Positions 34,373 to 47,449 of a stretch of DNA of 64,000 nt are shown here, piece by piece; position 1 is the first letter of the stretch; each line of letters begins with the position of its first letter. The notes beneath the pieces were generated by a model. It made no database searches and had not been told where the DNA came from. It saw only the letters and a program-made list of their open reading frames with translations. Where the stretch lies: contig NC_044561.1 in assembly GCF_007565055.1 (NCBI RefSeq), positions 26,692,114 through 26,756,113 of the forward strand. Direction: 5' to 3'. A program made the translations under genes and the position numbers. This stretch comes from Rhinopithecus roxellana (Eukaryota; Chordata; Mammalia; Primates; Cercopithecidae).

Positions 34373-36070
34373 GAGATGATACAAATGCCCTCCTGTGTTT
34401 TTCTGAAAAACATTATTGTTTATATTTTGTATTCAATGCTGAAATTCATCTTTGATGTTTGCAAATGGTGTGAGATTTGCAAACATTCACTTCCTTGTGA
34501 ATATCCAGTTGACCAGGCGCCATTTATTAAAAAGACCATCCTTTTCCTACTACCTTGCAGAATATTTTTGTTACAAATCAGGTGACTACAAACGTGTGGG
34601 TTTGATTCTCCACTCTCTATTTGGTGCCACTGCTGTATTTGGCCATGTGTGCATCAATACCGTATCAATGTCTCGGTTACTACAGTTTTACAATGGAACG
34701 TCAGATATAGTAGGTAGTATTGCAAATGATACAGCTTTGGTCTTTTCCCTCAATTTGCCTTTTACATTTCCATGGAAATGTCAGACTCAACTTGTGAATT
34801 TCTACAAACACACAAATATCCTTCTGGAGTTTCATTTGGAATTACATGAAATCCGTCACTTGATTTAGGAAAAGCTGTCATCTTTCTATCAGTGAGTCTT
34901 CCTCTTGACAAACAGGAGGCGTCTCTCTATTTATGTAAAACTTCATTTTTTCTTCTCAAAATATATAGGTGTTATATGTAACAGTTCTTCTCAAATCATC
35001 TGTGGTAGAGAACCAGTTTTTTTCTCTGTTTTAATTTCTAAGTGAATATGATTTTAAAATAAAATAAAAATATTCCGATAATTTCAAAATTGCCATAAAA
35101 GTTTCTACATACCTATACTAATACTGATACTACAAACCTATACTAAAATTTCTACATACCTATACTAGTTTATCTCATTTTAAACTGTTAAAAATATTTT
35201 ATCACCTGTGCTTTGTGTAGCACTGATGTAGAGATTTCGAACATCTTTGGTTAGATTTATTTCTGGGTATTTGATTTTGTTGGATGCTATCTTAAAAAAT
35301 ATTTTAAACATTTCATTTTATATTTCTTTATGGAGTGCAAAAATATATTAAATATTATTATTTGTCTTAAATGCAGCAGTTTTAATGTTTCATTATTCAT
35401 TATAATAGTTTGAAGTCTTTTAAATTTCAAAATACACAATTATGTCCTCTGAAATCATAGGTTTTTTGGCAATACAAGTTTTATTATGTTTTTCTTGACA
35501 TATTGCACTGGCTATGACCACTATTACAATGTGGATCAGATTTTGTGGCAGCAAACTCCTTGTCTCATTCCCAACTTCAATTTCAGTGGCAGTGTTTAAG
35601 TGTGCTGTTTCTGCTACTATTTTTGCAGATACTCTATTTGATCAGAGAAAGTTCCTTTTATCCCTCGATTTACTAATAGTTTTTTTTGTTTTGTTTTCCT
35701 TTTCTTTTTTTACCCTCTAACATGAATTGATGGTGAACCTTTGTCTGCATCTATTAAGATAATCATGAGTTTTCTTAATGAACTTTTAACCTTCCCCAAA
35801 TTATGTAAAAATACATTCCTAATATCACATTTTCATTATAGCTTGTTTTATTATATATTAATGTTGTCACACCAAATTTATCCGGAAAAGTTTTTCTCTA
35901 TTGCCAGCCCTAAAATGTACTCATATTTTATGTGTGTTAATGTAAATAACACATATATGGATATTTTTTCACTTTAGCCAGTTCATATTCTTTGGGATTT
36001 AATTGACAGAATTAATTGACTTACGTTTATTATAATTGTTGATATATTTGATTAATTCCAACAATCATTA
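34373..36070 (-). mobile_element. L1M LINE continuing antisense after the Alu
   Basis: ORF2 in antisense order: 'caggcgccatttattaaaaa', 'gttactacagttttacaatgg', 'tttatttctgggtatttgat', 'ttcttaatgaacttttaacc'. Removal of the Alu at 34071-34361 joins it to 32914-34059. No intact ORF. A 47-bp-period local repeat of 'tttctacatacctatacta' sits at 35102 and 35149. Confidence 0.75.
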
Positions 36071-36105
36071 TTTATTTATCTATCTATCTATTTATTTATT
36101 TATTT
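36071..36105. repeat. (TTTA)n/(TATC)n microsatellite at the tail of an Alu
   Basis: TTTA and TATC tetranucleotides lead directly into the antisense Alu T-tail. Confidence 0.85.
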
Positions 36106-36381
36106 TTGAGACAGAGTCTTGCTCTGTCACCCAGGCTGGAGTGCAGTGGCACAATCTCAGCTCACTGCAACCTCTGCCTCCCGAGTTCAAGCAATTCTCC
36201 TGCCTCAGCCTCCTAAGTAGCTGGGACTACAGGCACGCACCACCATGCCCTGCTAATTTTTTGTAGAAACGGGGTTTCACCATGTTGGCCAGGCTGGTTT
36301 TAAATTCCTGACCTCAAGTGACCTGCCTGCCTCAGCCTCTCAAGGTATTGGTATTACAGGCGTGAGCCACCATGCCCGGCC
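36106..36381 (-). mobile_element. AluS-type SINE, antisense
   Basis: GAGACAGAGTCTTGCTCTG to CATGCCCGGCC, with a small deletion in the left arm around 36262. Flanks contain caatcatta and gaatcataa, a possible target-site duplication. Confidence 0.93.
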
Positions 36382-37109
36382 AAGAATCATAATCATTTAA
36401 ATTTCCCACTATTTATATTTTTCTTTCTTCTTCTTTTAAAAATTCATATCTTTGTCATTTCCTAATAAGACACAAACTTCAGCAAGATCTCAAATCCAAA
36501 ACTGAGACTGTGCCAAAACCCTGAGAGCATCTACATCTTTAATTCTGAGTGTCCTCTGTGCCCTCTGAGGTGATCATGCGTGAAGCGGCCCCACGTGCTG
36601 TCTGTGTCATGCGTGAAGCGGCCCCACGTGTTCTGTGTTCTGTAGTTGCCACCCATTGTAGGGATCATCAGGTAACTTTTGCCATCGGGTTTTATATCTC
36701 TTTGGGGACCAGTTAGGAAAACCTGTCACTTCACAACTATAAAATTTTACAATCTACCAACTGTACAAATATTGATTCTCTATAATAAAGGGCCTGACCT
36801 TCCCAGAGGGTGTGTAAAACAGAAGAATCAGTCCATCTCCCCACACGTCCACCCCCTGGACCCTTCATGGTTGCAACGTGGCCTCCCAGAGGGTCTGCTT
36901 TCAGTCCTAAACCAATGAACCATTCCCCGAGGGTCTCCCACGGTGACAACCATGACAGTCAGCTCAGTAAACGACAGGCACAACCAGATGAGGTCACTAA
37001 GGCCAACGTATGTTAAACCTGGACATGCCCAGAAATATCTGGAATTCATGGCAGTTAAAAAATAAATGGCGGAAGAGAGATATTATAGATTATAGATACT
37101 ACAGAAGTC
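36382..37109. other. Single-copy sequence with a 33-bp duplication
   Basis: A block with 'tcatgcgtgaagcggcccca' occurs at 36574 and 36607. No gene supported; frames of at most 79 codons. Confidence 0.45.
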
Positions 37110-37545
37110 ATCCATCCACTCATTCATTTATACATCCATTCATTCAACAAAACAGAGTGTCTTCTATTTGCCAGGCTTTGTTCTAGAGCCTGGGATAAAA
37201 CAGAGAACCACGCAGGTGCTGCCTCTGCCTCCGTGGAGCTGAGTTCAGGCATTGTCATCATTTATTTATGTGTATATTTATGAATTTTATTTATGATGTT
37301 ATTCATATATGTTCATTCATAAATATTTACTGAGTGCCCACTATGTGTCAGTATTCATTCAGAAATATTGGTTGAGTGCCTACTATGTGTCAGGCAGTGT
37401 TGGGGCACAGTGGTGGCTACACCAAGTCCCAGTTACCACAGAATTTACATTTTCTTTGGGAATTACAACACATAACAATAAACTACAGAGATATATGATC
37501 TGACAGGTGGTGACGGGTGCTGTGAAGAAAAACAATACAGGGTAA
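37110..37545 (-). mobile_element. L2 LINE 3' end, antisense
   Basis: 'ttcattcaacaaaacagagt', 'tttgccaggctttgttctag' and later 'gcctactatgtgtcaggcag', then 'gtggtgacgggtgctgtgaa' are the antisense tail of L2. The tail motif 'gagtgcc(c/t)actatgtgtca' occurs twice (about 37333 and 37374), which suggests a local duplication. Confidence 0.65.
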
Positions 37546-39116
37546 TGGAGGAGAGACCTCCAGAGCCGTGTGCATTATGTCACTGTGTGTAGGGCCTCCC
37601 TGAGCTGGTGGCTTTTCCATACATATTTAAAAGGAAGGAGGACTCAAGCCTCACTGGTGTCCAGGGGAAAATGTCCTAGGCAGAGGGCTCAGTAAGCTCC
37701 AGGTTCCTGAGGTCAACTTGAACAGCCCAGGGTCAACGCGCCTTGGGAGAAGAAAGCGAGAGAAAGGGTATGGGAGATTCCAGCAGATGCTGTCAGCAAA
37801 CTCACTGAGCACCCACTGTGTGCCAGAGCCTTTGCCAGTCACCTCAGAGGCCCAGGGTCTAGCATGTAGGAAAGCAGGTTGATATGTGTTACTCCTAGCC
37901 TGTCCCTGCTGCTGCATCGTCTGCTTATGCATCCTGCTGGGTGTCCAGAAACCCTCTGGAGTGGATCAAGACCTGTTCTCTGTGTTTATCCCCCCATTGC
38001 CGTTAGCATAAAAACTCTCCCCACCTCATCCTCCAAGTAGACGCCAGGACTGTCACTGTTAATAAACCCAGTGACAAACGAGGTCCCCATAAGAAGCCCC
38101 ATGGCGGAGAGGAGCCCTCTCCCCTGGGCCTCACCCTGGAGCCCCTCTTTCTTGAATTTCCAGTTGAGCACATCCTGTGTCCTTCCTGCCAGCGCTGAGC
38201 ATTCAGGGAGGGGATTTCACTCTGTGCAGGTAGAGGGTGAGAGATGACTGGGCTCAGGGACTCATGCCTCCCCACCGCACCCCCATCTCTCTGTCCACCC
38301 AGCGGGAGGACAGCTATATGAGGACAGGGTCTTGTTGCTGTGTTGTTAGTTAACTGTTGCTGGCTTTCTGTTTGTTCTGTCAGGTTTTACTTCTTTCAGT
38401 GTTATATCATTAATGCCAGTGGGAGTGCTCAGCAGCATCTGGGTGCATACAAGAAAATATAATTGGATAAAGAGCAAAACCTCCTCACACCTGTAAATGG
38501 TTCCTGCTGGGGTGTGCGGTGCCTGGTGCATGGGCTGCAGGACCTTGCTGAACACCCTGCACCCCACAGGCCCTTCCAACCCTGAGGGATGATGAGGCTG
38601 TGAGTGGTGGGCAGAGGTCTCTGGGGGTTCTCACTTGCTTGGAGGGTGAATAGGCCCCTGGAGTTGGGAGCCGAGGTATGAATCAGCCCTGCATTCAGAT
38701 CCCCAGATAAACTGCTTCTTGAATTCCTTACTGTGTGCTCAGTGGTACAACCTGGGGTTACAGCAACACACAGGGAATGAGACAGTTTCTGCTCCAATTT
38801 ATCCTGGAGACAAGAGTGACATGCATGACACCGTGAATGACAAAAGGCAGTACATGTTTAAATGGATCCAACCTTGAATTGCCCTGTGTTATAGACACCA
38901 GGTCACTGTACAGCCACTGGACTGTGGCCACAAGTGCACGGCTCTTCAGACCTGGCCCTGCACTCCCAGGGTGGCACAGAGGGACATGTGGCAAATGTAT
39001 GTGCAGCTAACTTGAGACATGAGACCAAAAACCAGAACTTCCAGAACCACTTTGAAATGCAGGTGTTGGTAAAATGCACAAAAAGGTGTTTTGGGGGTTG
39101 AGGGGAGGGGCTCTCT
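37546..39116. other. Single-copy sequence, no gene recognised
   Basis: Frames up to 122 codons (38429-38797, minus) have no recognised domain. Nothing else supported. Confidence 0.4.
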
Positions 39117-39354
39117 CTGCCTCTCTTCTTCCTTCTCTTCCTCCTGGCCTCCCTCCTCCCTCCCTTCTTCCCTCCTTTCTTTTTTTTCTTTCTTCCCTTC
39201 TTCCCTTCCTTCTTCTCTCCTTCCTTTCTTCCTTCTTTTCCTTCTTCCCTTCCTTCTCTCTCCTCCCTCCCTCCCTCCCTCCCTCCCTCCCTTCCTTCCT
39301 TCCTTCCTTCCTTCCTTCCTTCCTTCTTTCCTTCCTTCCTTCTTTTCTTTCTTT
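39117..39354. repeat. Pyrimidine tract, (TTCC)n/(CCCT)n mixture
   Basis: Nearly pure C/T plus strand with CTTCC, TCCC and TTCC blocks. It leads into the first copy of the ATTCATGAATT module. The 103-130 codon frames on both strands are low complexity. Confidence 0.95.
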
Positions 39355-39503
39355 ATTCATGAATTCACAAATTATACTGGCACCAAGCACAAGCGTCACT
39401 AATTGTCACAAACAATGAGCCTAGAGAGTGTGAGGAGATCCTGCTCTGTAGACACTGACAGTCAACCTGAGCAGAGTGATCAGTTCTCAGTATATTGTTG
39501 CTG
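39355..39503 (+). repeat. Module copy 1 of a threefold repeated sequence
   Basis: Starts ATTCATGAATTCACAAATTA and ends with a 'gagtgatcagttctcagtat' stretch. 149 bp to the start of copy 2. Family not recognised. Confidence 0.8.
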
Positions 39504-39841
39504 ATTCATGAATTCACAAATTATCCTCCTCGCTTCCTTGACTTCCTCCCTCCCTCCCTCCCTCCCTCCCTCCCTCCCTTCCTTCCTTCTTCCCTCCCTC
39601 CCTTCCTTTCTTCCTTCCTTCCTTTTTTTCTTTACCTCCTTCCTTCCTTCCCTCTCACCTCTCTTCTTTCCTCCTTCATTTCCCTTCTCTTCTTCCCTCC
39701 ATAAGCAAATCTCACCAGGTGATGGACTGTGCCCACAATATGCAAAGTACTTTGGATGCTGAAATGGTTCCCAGGGACCCTGCTCTATAAAGGCTGCCAG
39801 TCACTGGGAGAGAGTGATCAATTCTCAGTATATTGTTATTT
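39504..39841 (+). repeat. Module copy 2, interrupted by a pyrimidine tract
   Basis: Same start (ATTCATGAATTCACAAATTA) and same end ('gagtgatcaattctcagtat') as copy 1, but the middle is replaced by about 170 bases of C/T-rich DNA (about 39530-39703). Confidence 0.8.
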
Positions 39842-39960
39842 ATTCATGAATTTATGAATTATACTGACACCAAACACAAGTGTCACTAATTGTCTCAATT
39901 AATGGGCCTGAAGAGTGTGAGGAGTGAGACAGGGACGTCCTGACCCCAGCCAGGCTGTGC
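39842..39960 (+). repeat. Module copy 3, partial
   Basis: Begins ATTCATGAATTTATGAATTA and follows copy 1 ('ccaaacacaagtgtcactaa', 'gaagagtgtgaggag') before fading into unassigned sequence. Confidence 0.75.
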
Positions 39961-40207
39961 CTTTAATAAGCACAGCATGAGGGGAGGCATCCCCAGGAAG
40001 GGAACTGGAGCAGGCACTTGTGCCCAGGGATTTTTAGGCAAATGGCTGAGAAAGACATAGTTATGACTTGGGAAAGAACATGGTTAACCTATGTTTCTAC
40101 CAATTCTGTCATCGTATGTTTGGACACTGGCCTGAATAACACACTTGACCCTCCCTTGAGCAGTTTCCAAACAACATGTAAAAGGGGCGAAATGTGTATG
40201 TATTTAT

Positions 40208-40366
40208 TTATTGAGAGACAGGGTCTCACTTTGTCTCCCAGGCTGGAGTGCAGTAGTGCGATCACAAATTATGTGATGATCCTTGACCTTGCGTGCTCAG
40301 ATGATCCCCGTGTCTCAGCCCCCCAAGTAATGTTTTCATTTACCAGCTAGTTTTTATTTCCTGGCT

Positions 40367-40403
<37 letters not shown>

Positions 40404-40490
40404 GTCTTGAACTCCTGAGCTCAAGTGATCCATCCACCTTGATCTCCCAAAAGTGCTGGGATTACATTTGGGAGCCACTGTGCCCAGCTT
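40208..40490 (-). mobile_element. AluJ-type SINE, antisense, degraded, with a long internal T-run
   Basis: Old Alu with a poorly conserved left half, a T-run of about 31 at 40371-40402 and the end 'ccactgtgcccagc'. Confidence 0.85.
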
Positions 40491-43412
40491 TTAATATGTG
40501 CATTTAATAATCATGTAAAAAATGATGCCAGCCTCCGGGCAGCTCATCGGAAGGTTCCAGACCACCTTTAGAAAGGGTGGTCTGGATTCTCCAACCACAG
40601 AGGTCAAAGGCCACATTCGAATATGGAACCTGAATTTCTCTGTGAAGAGAAAGCTCAGCCATGTCATATGAACATAGAAGCACCTGAGAAAAACTGAAGG
40701 AAAGAGACATAAATATCAAAGTGTTCATGGACTCCATCTCCCACTTTCTCAGTGCTTCTTGGTAGATAAAAGAGCCCGATATAAATGCGTTTCTAATCTA
40801 TATAATCAGCCTTCCCTGGCTGCCAATTGAAGTTTCATGGTTCACCACCATCTAGCTAAATAGGCCAACCTTTGATTTTATGTTCCCCTTGTTGAGAATC
40901 AGGTCAAGAGAGAAACTTCAAGATGAACTCAGAGCTATTTGCGTTATTAGTATGTAATTCTCATTGGCAATTATTCTCTATCTTTGGTCATAAATTATCT
41001 AATCCCTTTTATCCAACAGCATTTACTAAGCACCTACGCAGTTCCCAGAAGTGTACTGAGAGCCGGAGGATGAGGAAGAAGGAGGACTGGGCTTTCTACA
41101 TTATAGACATAAGCCCACTAGTGTGAGGGGAGAGCCCTGGGGGACTCACCAGAGGGTTCCTGCAAGGGGCCCTTGGAAGCTGCATGAAGGCACAGGGGTG
41201 GCTGGGTGGCATTTATGGAAGTGGGAGGACAGCTACTGCACCCTTTGGTGCAAGGGAAGAAAGAAGGGTGTGCGGGGCCGCTCAGCCAGCATGTCTGTGA
41301 GTCTGTCTGATCGGAAGCAGCCTTTGATCACCCTCCCTGGAGCTACCCAAGTGGTGTGTGCCAGGCCCTGGGCCAGACATAGCGAGGGGCCCAGACAGGG
41401 ACTGTGCTCTCAGGACAACCCACGCCACAGGCCCAGAAACAGCTGCTCAGGAGTCAAACCAAGGATCATTAAACCAGACATAAATTACAGAATGCAAATA
41501 GATTAATTCTGGATGGGAAGACTGGAAGATATTTGTGGAACACTTGACATTTCAGCTTGGTCTTAAGAATGGTGAATGTTTCGGGAGATGGGAAACTAGT
41601 GCAGGGGCATTCCAGGCAGAGAGACCCCTCTCTCCAGGGTCTTCAGGGACAAGAGCACCATGACTTGGATGGACCTTCCGTGGACTTAGGCCAAGGGATC
41701 CAGTAGAGATGAAGTGGGTCAGGCAGCATGGCCAAATCCAGAGCCTCAGGGCTGTGTAGGGGTTTGGGGTTTAGCTCGCAGACAAAGGGATCAATCGTGG
41801 GTTTTGGAGAGGACAAGTCTTGGCAGAAATGTTCAGGGGAGATGGAGGCGGGCAGAGATCAAAGCAGGAATGTTCCTGTCTAAGAGGCATCACCTAGAGC
41901 CTGCAGTGATGGAGACAGAGAGGCCTTTGGATGTTTAAGGTGGGGATTTGGTGATAAGTTTGATGTGTGGCGTGCTCTGTAGGGAGCATTAGAAGCCGCT
42001 GCAAGCACTGACTCTGATGCGGGGCTGGCTGGGAGGATGCACACTCCACGAAGGAGCCAGGAGCCAAGTGGGAAGGGCTGGCAGGAGGAGAAAGTCTGTG
42101 TGGTGGCCACAGGCTCTGCAGCCAGCTGCTCCTTTGAATTTATTTTCCTACATTTCTTAAGTATCAGAAAGACTTTATTGCATTTTTTGTATATGGTGCC
42201 TATGGTTTGCTAAATAAACATGGTATGCATCCATTGTGAATAAATTGAGAAATATATAAATGGACTCCCATAAAAGTGTGATAGGAAAAATATTAAAAAC
42301 TATAACCCTAAATATCTCCTATGGAAGTGGATCCTGTTAAACAAAGGGCTTGTTCTCTGCCAAGACCTTGCTAGTGTGTTGTGCAAGGGTAGGGACAGTA
42401 GGTGGAAGTGCTGGGTGGTTCTGGGTAATGGGGAGAATTAGGATGTTCACAAAGGAATGAGGAGGTGAGGAACTGGCAGGAAGGAGAGAGGAGAATGGAT
42501 CAGCAGGAAGGTAGAGCTGAGAGCCAGGATGCTGCCCTCCATGGATCAGCAGGAAGGTAGAGCCCAGGGCCAGGATGTGCTGCCCTTATGGCCCCGGGTC
42601 TTGGAAGTTCTTCTGTGCCAGGGGAGAGTTGAATCAGGGATCGGGAGAGTCAAGACAGATAACACTTTTGGATCCAAGAACCAAGAAGACAGTGAATGAG
42701 GACAGAACAAGCCCTGGAGTAGATAGACATCGTGGGGAGGCCTTGGGTTCCTTGGAGTTTATGGAACTGGGCTTTAAGCCAACATTAGCATACTCTGTGG
42801 AGAATAGGTGGTAGCAGGAAGGGCATAGCTAGTATATGGATTGCATCAGAAATCGAAAACTTAACCATAGCTGAGCAGTGTATTAATAAATTATCCACAT
42901 ATAATTTAGTTTATTGTATTTACTCAAAAAGTATTAAGCAACAAATGGTATCATGCACTACCCCAGGCAAGGGAAAACATAACAACGTAATAGGTGGGGA
43001 TGGGGCAGCATGGGATGGATGGCAGCATGGCCCATAGAACTTAAATGCTGGAAGAAAAGAGATACAAACAAATATGCAGGTAAATATGTAAAACTCCACA
43101 GCAGCAAATCCAATAATAGCACAAGACAAATGGGGTTGGGAATTGACTGTCATCTCCTGCCCAGATTCCATTCTCAAATGGATGTGGACTGGATTTCTTA
43201 GCTTCCATAAAAATGGAGAAATGGACAAGCCAGGTGGGAAAATGATTGGCACACCACCCAGGAGGGGGAACAGAAGGTGGACCTACACATCCCCAGAATT
43301 ATTTGGGTCTGAGCTCCTCAGATTGAGACGCTGAAATGCATGCCAATGTACACACGGAATATGACCCATGCACTGGAAGTGCCAGCCAGGTAACCACACA
43401 TAGTTTATTTTA
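40491..43412. other. Single-copy sequence with small duplications, no gene
   Basis: 'atggatcagcaggaaggtag' is duplicated at 42495 and 42541 (46-bp period). 40980-41060 has faint L2-tail character. 41560-42000 has the look of an old interspersed repeat that I cannot assign. No frame supported. Confidence 0.4.
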
Positions 43413-43807
43413 TGTGTCAACTTGACTGGGCCATGGGGTGCCCAGATATGTGGTCAAACATTATTCTAACTGTTTCTGTAAAGGTGTTTTTGGAAGAGAT
43501 TAACATTTAAATCAGGAGACTGGATAAAGAGATTGCCCTGCCTAACTCCGGTGAGCCAATCAAATCAGCTGAAGACCTGAATAGAAAAGAGAGTGACCCT
43601 CCCCCGAGCAGGAAGAAATTCCCCTACCCCACCGCCTTCAAACTGCGACATGGTCTTATTTTCTGCCTTCAGACTTGATGGGGACGTTGGCTCTCACTGG
43701 GTCTTGGAAACAGCTTTAGACTGAAACTGTACTATCAGGCCTCCTGGGTCACTTGCTGACTCGCCCTGCAGATCTTGGGACTGTCCTGTCTCCATAATTG
43801 TGTCAGC

Positions 43808-43838
<31 letters not shown>

Positions 43839-44236
43839 GAGACAGAGTCTCCCTCTGTCCTTTAGGCTGGAGTGCAGTGGCGCAATCTTGGCTCACTGCG
43901 AGCTCTGCCTCCCGGGTTCACACCACTCTCCTTCCTCAGCCTCCTGAGTAGCTCGGACTACAGGCACCCGCCACCATGCCCAGCAAATTTTTCATATTTT
44001 TAGGAGAGACGAAGTTTCACTGGGTTAGCCAGGATGGTCTCGATCTCCTGACCTTGTGATCCACCTGCCTCAGCCTCCCAAAGTGCTGGGATTACAGGTG
44101 TGAGCCACTGCGCCAGGCCTATGTGAGCCAATTTCTTACAATAAATCTTATTGTAATAAATTTCTCTATCTCTCTGTCTCTCCCTCTCTGCTTCCCCGCC
44201 CCCTTCCATTTCTCTGGAGAACCCTGACTACTACAC
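43413..44236 (+). mobile_element. LTR-like element (family not assigned), containing an AluY
   Basis: Starts TGTGTCAACTTGACTGGGCC and ends 'ggagaaccctgactactaca', so it has TG...CA ends. It has a 'ggaagagattaacatttaaa' block, AATAAA signals at about 44153 and 44169, and a C/T-rich stretch before the end. The element at 48810-49715 follows the same order. The AluY at 43811-44119 splits it. I recognise it as a common mammalian repeat of LTR type but do not name the subfamily. Confidence 0.6.
43811..44119 (-). mobile_element. AluY-type SINE, antisense, nested in the LTR-like element
   Basis: T-run of 28, GAGACAGAGTCTCCC, GACCTTGTGATCC, ending CTGCGCCAGGCC. The host sequence 'tgtcagccaattt' (43801) reappears as 'tgtgagccaattt' (44122), the target-site duplication. 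Confidence 0.95.
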
Positions 44237-44599
44237 CACAGGGTCCTGAATCATCCTCATTGATATTTAAGATCTTTAAGCCACGATAGACAGGTGGTGT
44301 CACACTTTAATGAGGTCCAGAAAGAATGTGAATTGCGCAGTTGGATTCCTAGACACCAAGACTGCTGCCTGTACAGGCTCCCCTGTTATCCCATTCACTT
44401 CATGTACTGTGATCCTGCAGTTCACACAACTGGAGGTACCGAATTTCAATGTGATTGGGTTTTCCTATGCACAGTATGTCAGGCGGTGATGGGTTATGGC
44501 AGAAAACAAAGCAGTGGGTCCTGATAAGGCTCATTGATAAAGTCACAGTTTCCTGCAAGTTTTATGCATACATGCAACTCTTTATTTACATAATTTATA
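44237..44599. other. Unassigned sequence, no gene
   Basis: Frames of up to 76 codons without domains. Confidence 0.35.
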
Positions 44600-45311
44600 T
44601 CATGATGAAGAACCAATTTCATTTTTATAATGCAATTTATAATATAATTTGTTTGTAATTCACACACCATAAATATCACTCCTTTGAAGGTTGTAATTCA
44701 AAAGGGTTTGAATGTATTCATAGAAGGATGCACAGTCACCACGGTAGAATTTGAGAACATTTTTATTACCCTGAAAATAAATTCCATATCCATTGGCAGC
44801 TACTGCCTCTCCTCTCAGCTTCTGGAAAGCACTCATCTACTTTGTCTCTATGGATTGGCCTATTCTTGACATTTTATGACAATAAAATCATATAACTTGG
44901 GATCTTTCATGACAGCTTCTTTCAGTTAGCATAATGTGTTTACGATTTGTCTATGTTACAGCATGTGTTATATTTCATTCCTTTCTTGTGGCTGAAAAAT
45001 ATGGCGTTATATGAATAGACCACATTTATTTCTCTATTATCCAGTTGACAGACTTTTGGTTGTTTCCACTTGGTGGCTGTTATGAATAATGTTGCTATGG
45101 ACTTTTACACACAAGTTTGTTTGAACATACATTTCACTTCTCTTAGGTATTTACCCAGGAGCGGAATTGCTAGGTCATACGGTAACACTACCTGTAACAT
45201 TTTGAGAAATATTCAAACTCTTTCCTAATGTGACTTCACCATCTTGAAATCCTACTAGCAATGTACAAGAATTCCTGTTTCTTCACATCATTGCCAACAC
45301 TTGCTATTTGT
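44600..45311 (-). mobile_element. L1M LINE 3' half, antisense
   Basis: Antisense order: 'tttctttcagttagcataatg', 'cattcctttcttgtggctga', 'gttgtttccacttggtggct', 'ggagcggaattgctaggtca', then the Alu. Start approximate. Confidence 0.8.
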
Positions 45312-45615
45312 CTTTTTTTTTTTTTTTTTTTTGAGACAGAGTCTTGCTCTGTCGCCCAGGCTGGAGTGCAGTGGCGCGATCTCGGCTCACTACAAACTCC
45401 GTCTCCCGGGTTTATGCCATTCTCCTGCCTCAGCCTCCCGAGTAGCTGGGACTACAGGCGCCCGCCACCTCGCCCGGCTAGTTTTTTGTATTTTTTTAGT
45501 AGAGACGGGGTTTCACCATGTTCACCAGGATGGTCTCGATCTCCTGACCTCGTGATCCGCCCGTCTCGGCCTCCCAAAGTGCTGGGATTACAGGCTTGAG
45601 CCACCGCGCCCGGCC
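45312..45615 (-). mobile_element. Young AluY with Old World monkey variants, antisense, inside L1M
   Basis: Very low divergence and many intact CpGs. Variants at 'ggctagttttttgt', 'cgcccgtctcggcctc' and 'caggcttgagccaccg' differ from human AluY and fit what I know of cercopithecid AluY lineages. L1M continues on both sides. This is the best taxonomic marker in the window. Confidence 0.95.
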
Positions 45616-47440
45616 CTTTTTTTTTTTTATTGTTTAAGCCAACCTAGTATGTGTGTGAAGTGGTATCTCATTATGGTTTGGATTTGCATATCTCTGATAA
45701 AGTGACTAATGATGTTGAGCATCTATTCATGGGCTTATTCACCTTTATTTGCATATCTTCTGTGGAGAAATATTCAATATTTTGCTCATTTTTAAATTGT
45801 TTTATTTTTATTATTCAATTTAAGAGTAGTCTATATATTCCAAATACAAGTACCTTCTCAGATACATAATTTGCAAATATTTTTTCACATTCTGTATGTT
45901 GTCTTGTCACTTACTTAACGTTGCCTTTTGAACCACAAAAGTATTTGATTTTAATAAAGTCTAACTTGGTGAGATAACTAAGAAACAATTACCTATACCA
46001 AGATTACAAAGTTTTACTCCCATGTTTTCTTTTAAGAAGATTATAGTTTTAACTCCAGTTAGAGCTAATAAACTTATCTACAAGAGTAATAGCCTAGGAT
46101 CTCTTTTGAATTAATATTTGTACATGAGGTATGATAGGGAGCCCGACAACATTCTTCAGCATGTATACAGCAGTTGCCCTATCATCATTCATTGAAAGGA
46201 TTATTATTATTTTTTCCTAGTGAATGGTCTTGGCACGGTTGCCCAAAATCAGTTGATCATAATTACAATGGTCATTTTTAGACACCCAGTTCTATTGAAT
46301 CTAGGTGTCTATAGATTCCATTGATCTATATATGTCTACCTTTGTGCTGGTGCCTACATCCATTATTGCAGCTTTATAGTAAGTTTTGAATTTGAGAAAT
46401 GTGAATTTTATTCTTCTCAGGATTGTTCTTACTATCCCAGTTTCCTTTAATATTCATAAGAATTTTAGGTTCATCTTTAAGTTTCTGCTAAAAGGCATTT
46501 GGGATTTTGATAGGGATTATTTTAAATCTGTATATAAATTTGGGGAGCATTGCCATCTTATCAATATTAAATCTTCCGATCCGTGATAATGGGATATTTT
46601 TCCATTTATTTAAGTCTTCAATTTTTCAAAACTATTTGTGGTTTTCAGTATGCACGTTTATAGATTTTTGGTAAATACTTGTCTAAGTACTTTGTTCTTT
46701 TCAGTGCTATTATAAATTGACTTTTTTTGAAAAAAAATTCATTTTCAGATTCTTTATTGCAAGTGTATAGAAATACAATATTGTGTGTTTGTCATGTACC
46801 TGAAACCTTAATGAATTTGTTTATTAGTTTTAATAGTTTTGCATGTGTGTGTATTTTGTGGGTGCTATAGGGTTTCCTATATGCAAGATCATGTTATTGG
46901 GAAATAGAGTTTTACTTCTTTCATCCCAATCTGGAAGTTTTTTATTGCTTTTTCTAGCCTCTGTTCTCTCACTGGAATCTCCAGTAAAATGTCAAATAGA
47001 AGTGATGAGAGCAGATATCATTGACTTGTTCCTAATCTTAAGAGGAAAACAGTATTTCACCATTAAGTATAATGTTAGCTGTGAGATTTTCATAGATACC
47101 TTTTATCAGAATGAGGAAGTCTCATTCTACTCATAGTGTCTTAATTGTTTGTAATCATGAAAATGTGTTGGGATTTGTCAAATGCTTTCTCTTTATCCAC
47201 TGAGATGTCATGTTATTTGTCCTTTGCTTTACTGATATGGGGTATTACCTTGATTTTCAGATGTTTAACCAACATTGAAATCCCTCTTGGTCATGGCATA
47301 TAATCCTTTTTCTAAGTTGCTGGCTTAGGTATGCTAGTATTTCCTTGAGGATATCTGCACCTGTATTCATAAAGAGTTTTCTTTTTTTTTTTTTTTTTTT
47401 CCCGTGATGTCCACATCGGGTTTATTTATGATGGCTGGAA
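45616..47440 (-). mobile_element. L1M LINE, ORF2 upstream part, antisense
   Basis: 'ggtatctcattatggtttgg', 'taatgatgttgagcatctat', 'tttgcaaatattttttcaca', 'gattctttattgcaagtgta' (46749), 'tatccactgagatgtcatgt', then 'ggatatctgcacctgtattc' (47348). A degenerate continuation resumes after a T-run at 47382-47400. Stops in every frame. Confidence 0.75.
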
Positions 47441-47449
47441 GAATGTTGA

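Noticed and set aside
39007..39762. Frames of 84-130 codons, Ser-Leu-Pro or Lys-Glu-Arg rich
   Set aside because: Pyrimidine tract translation; low complexity in every frame.
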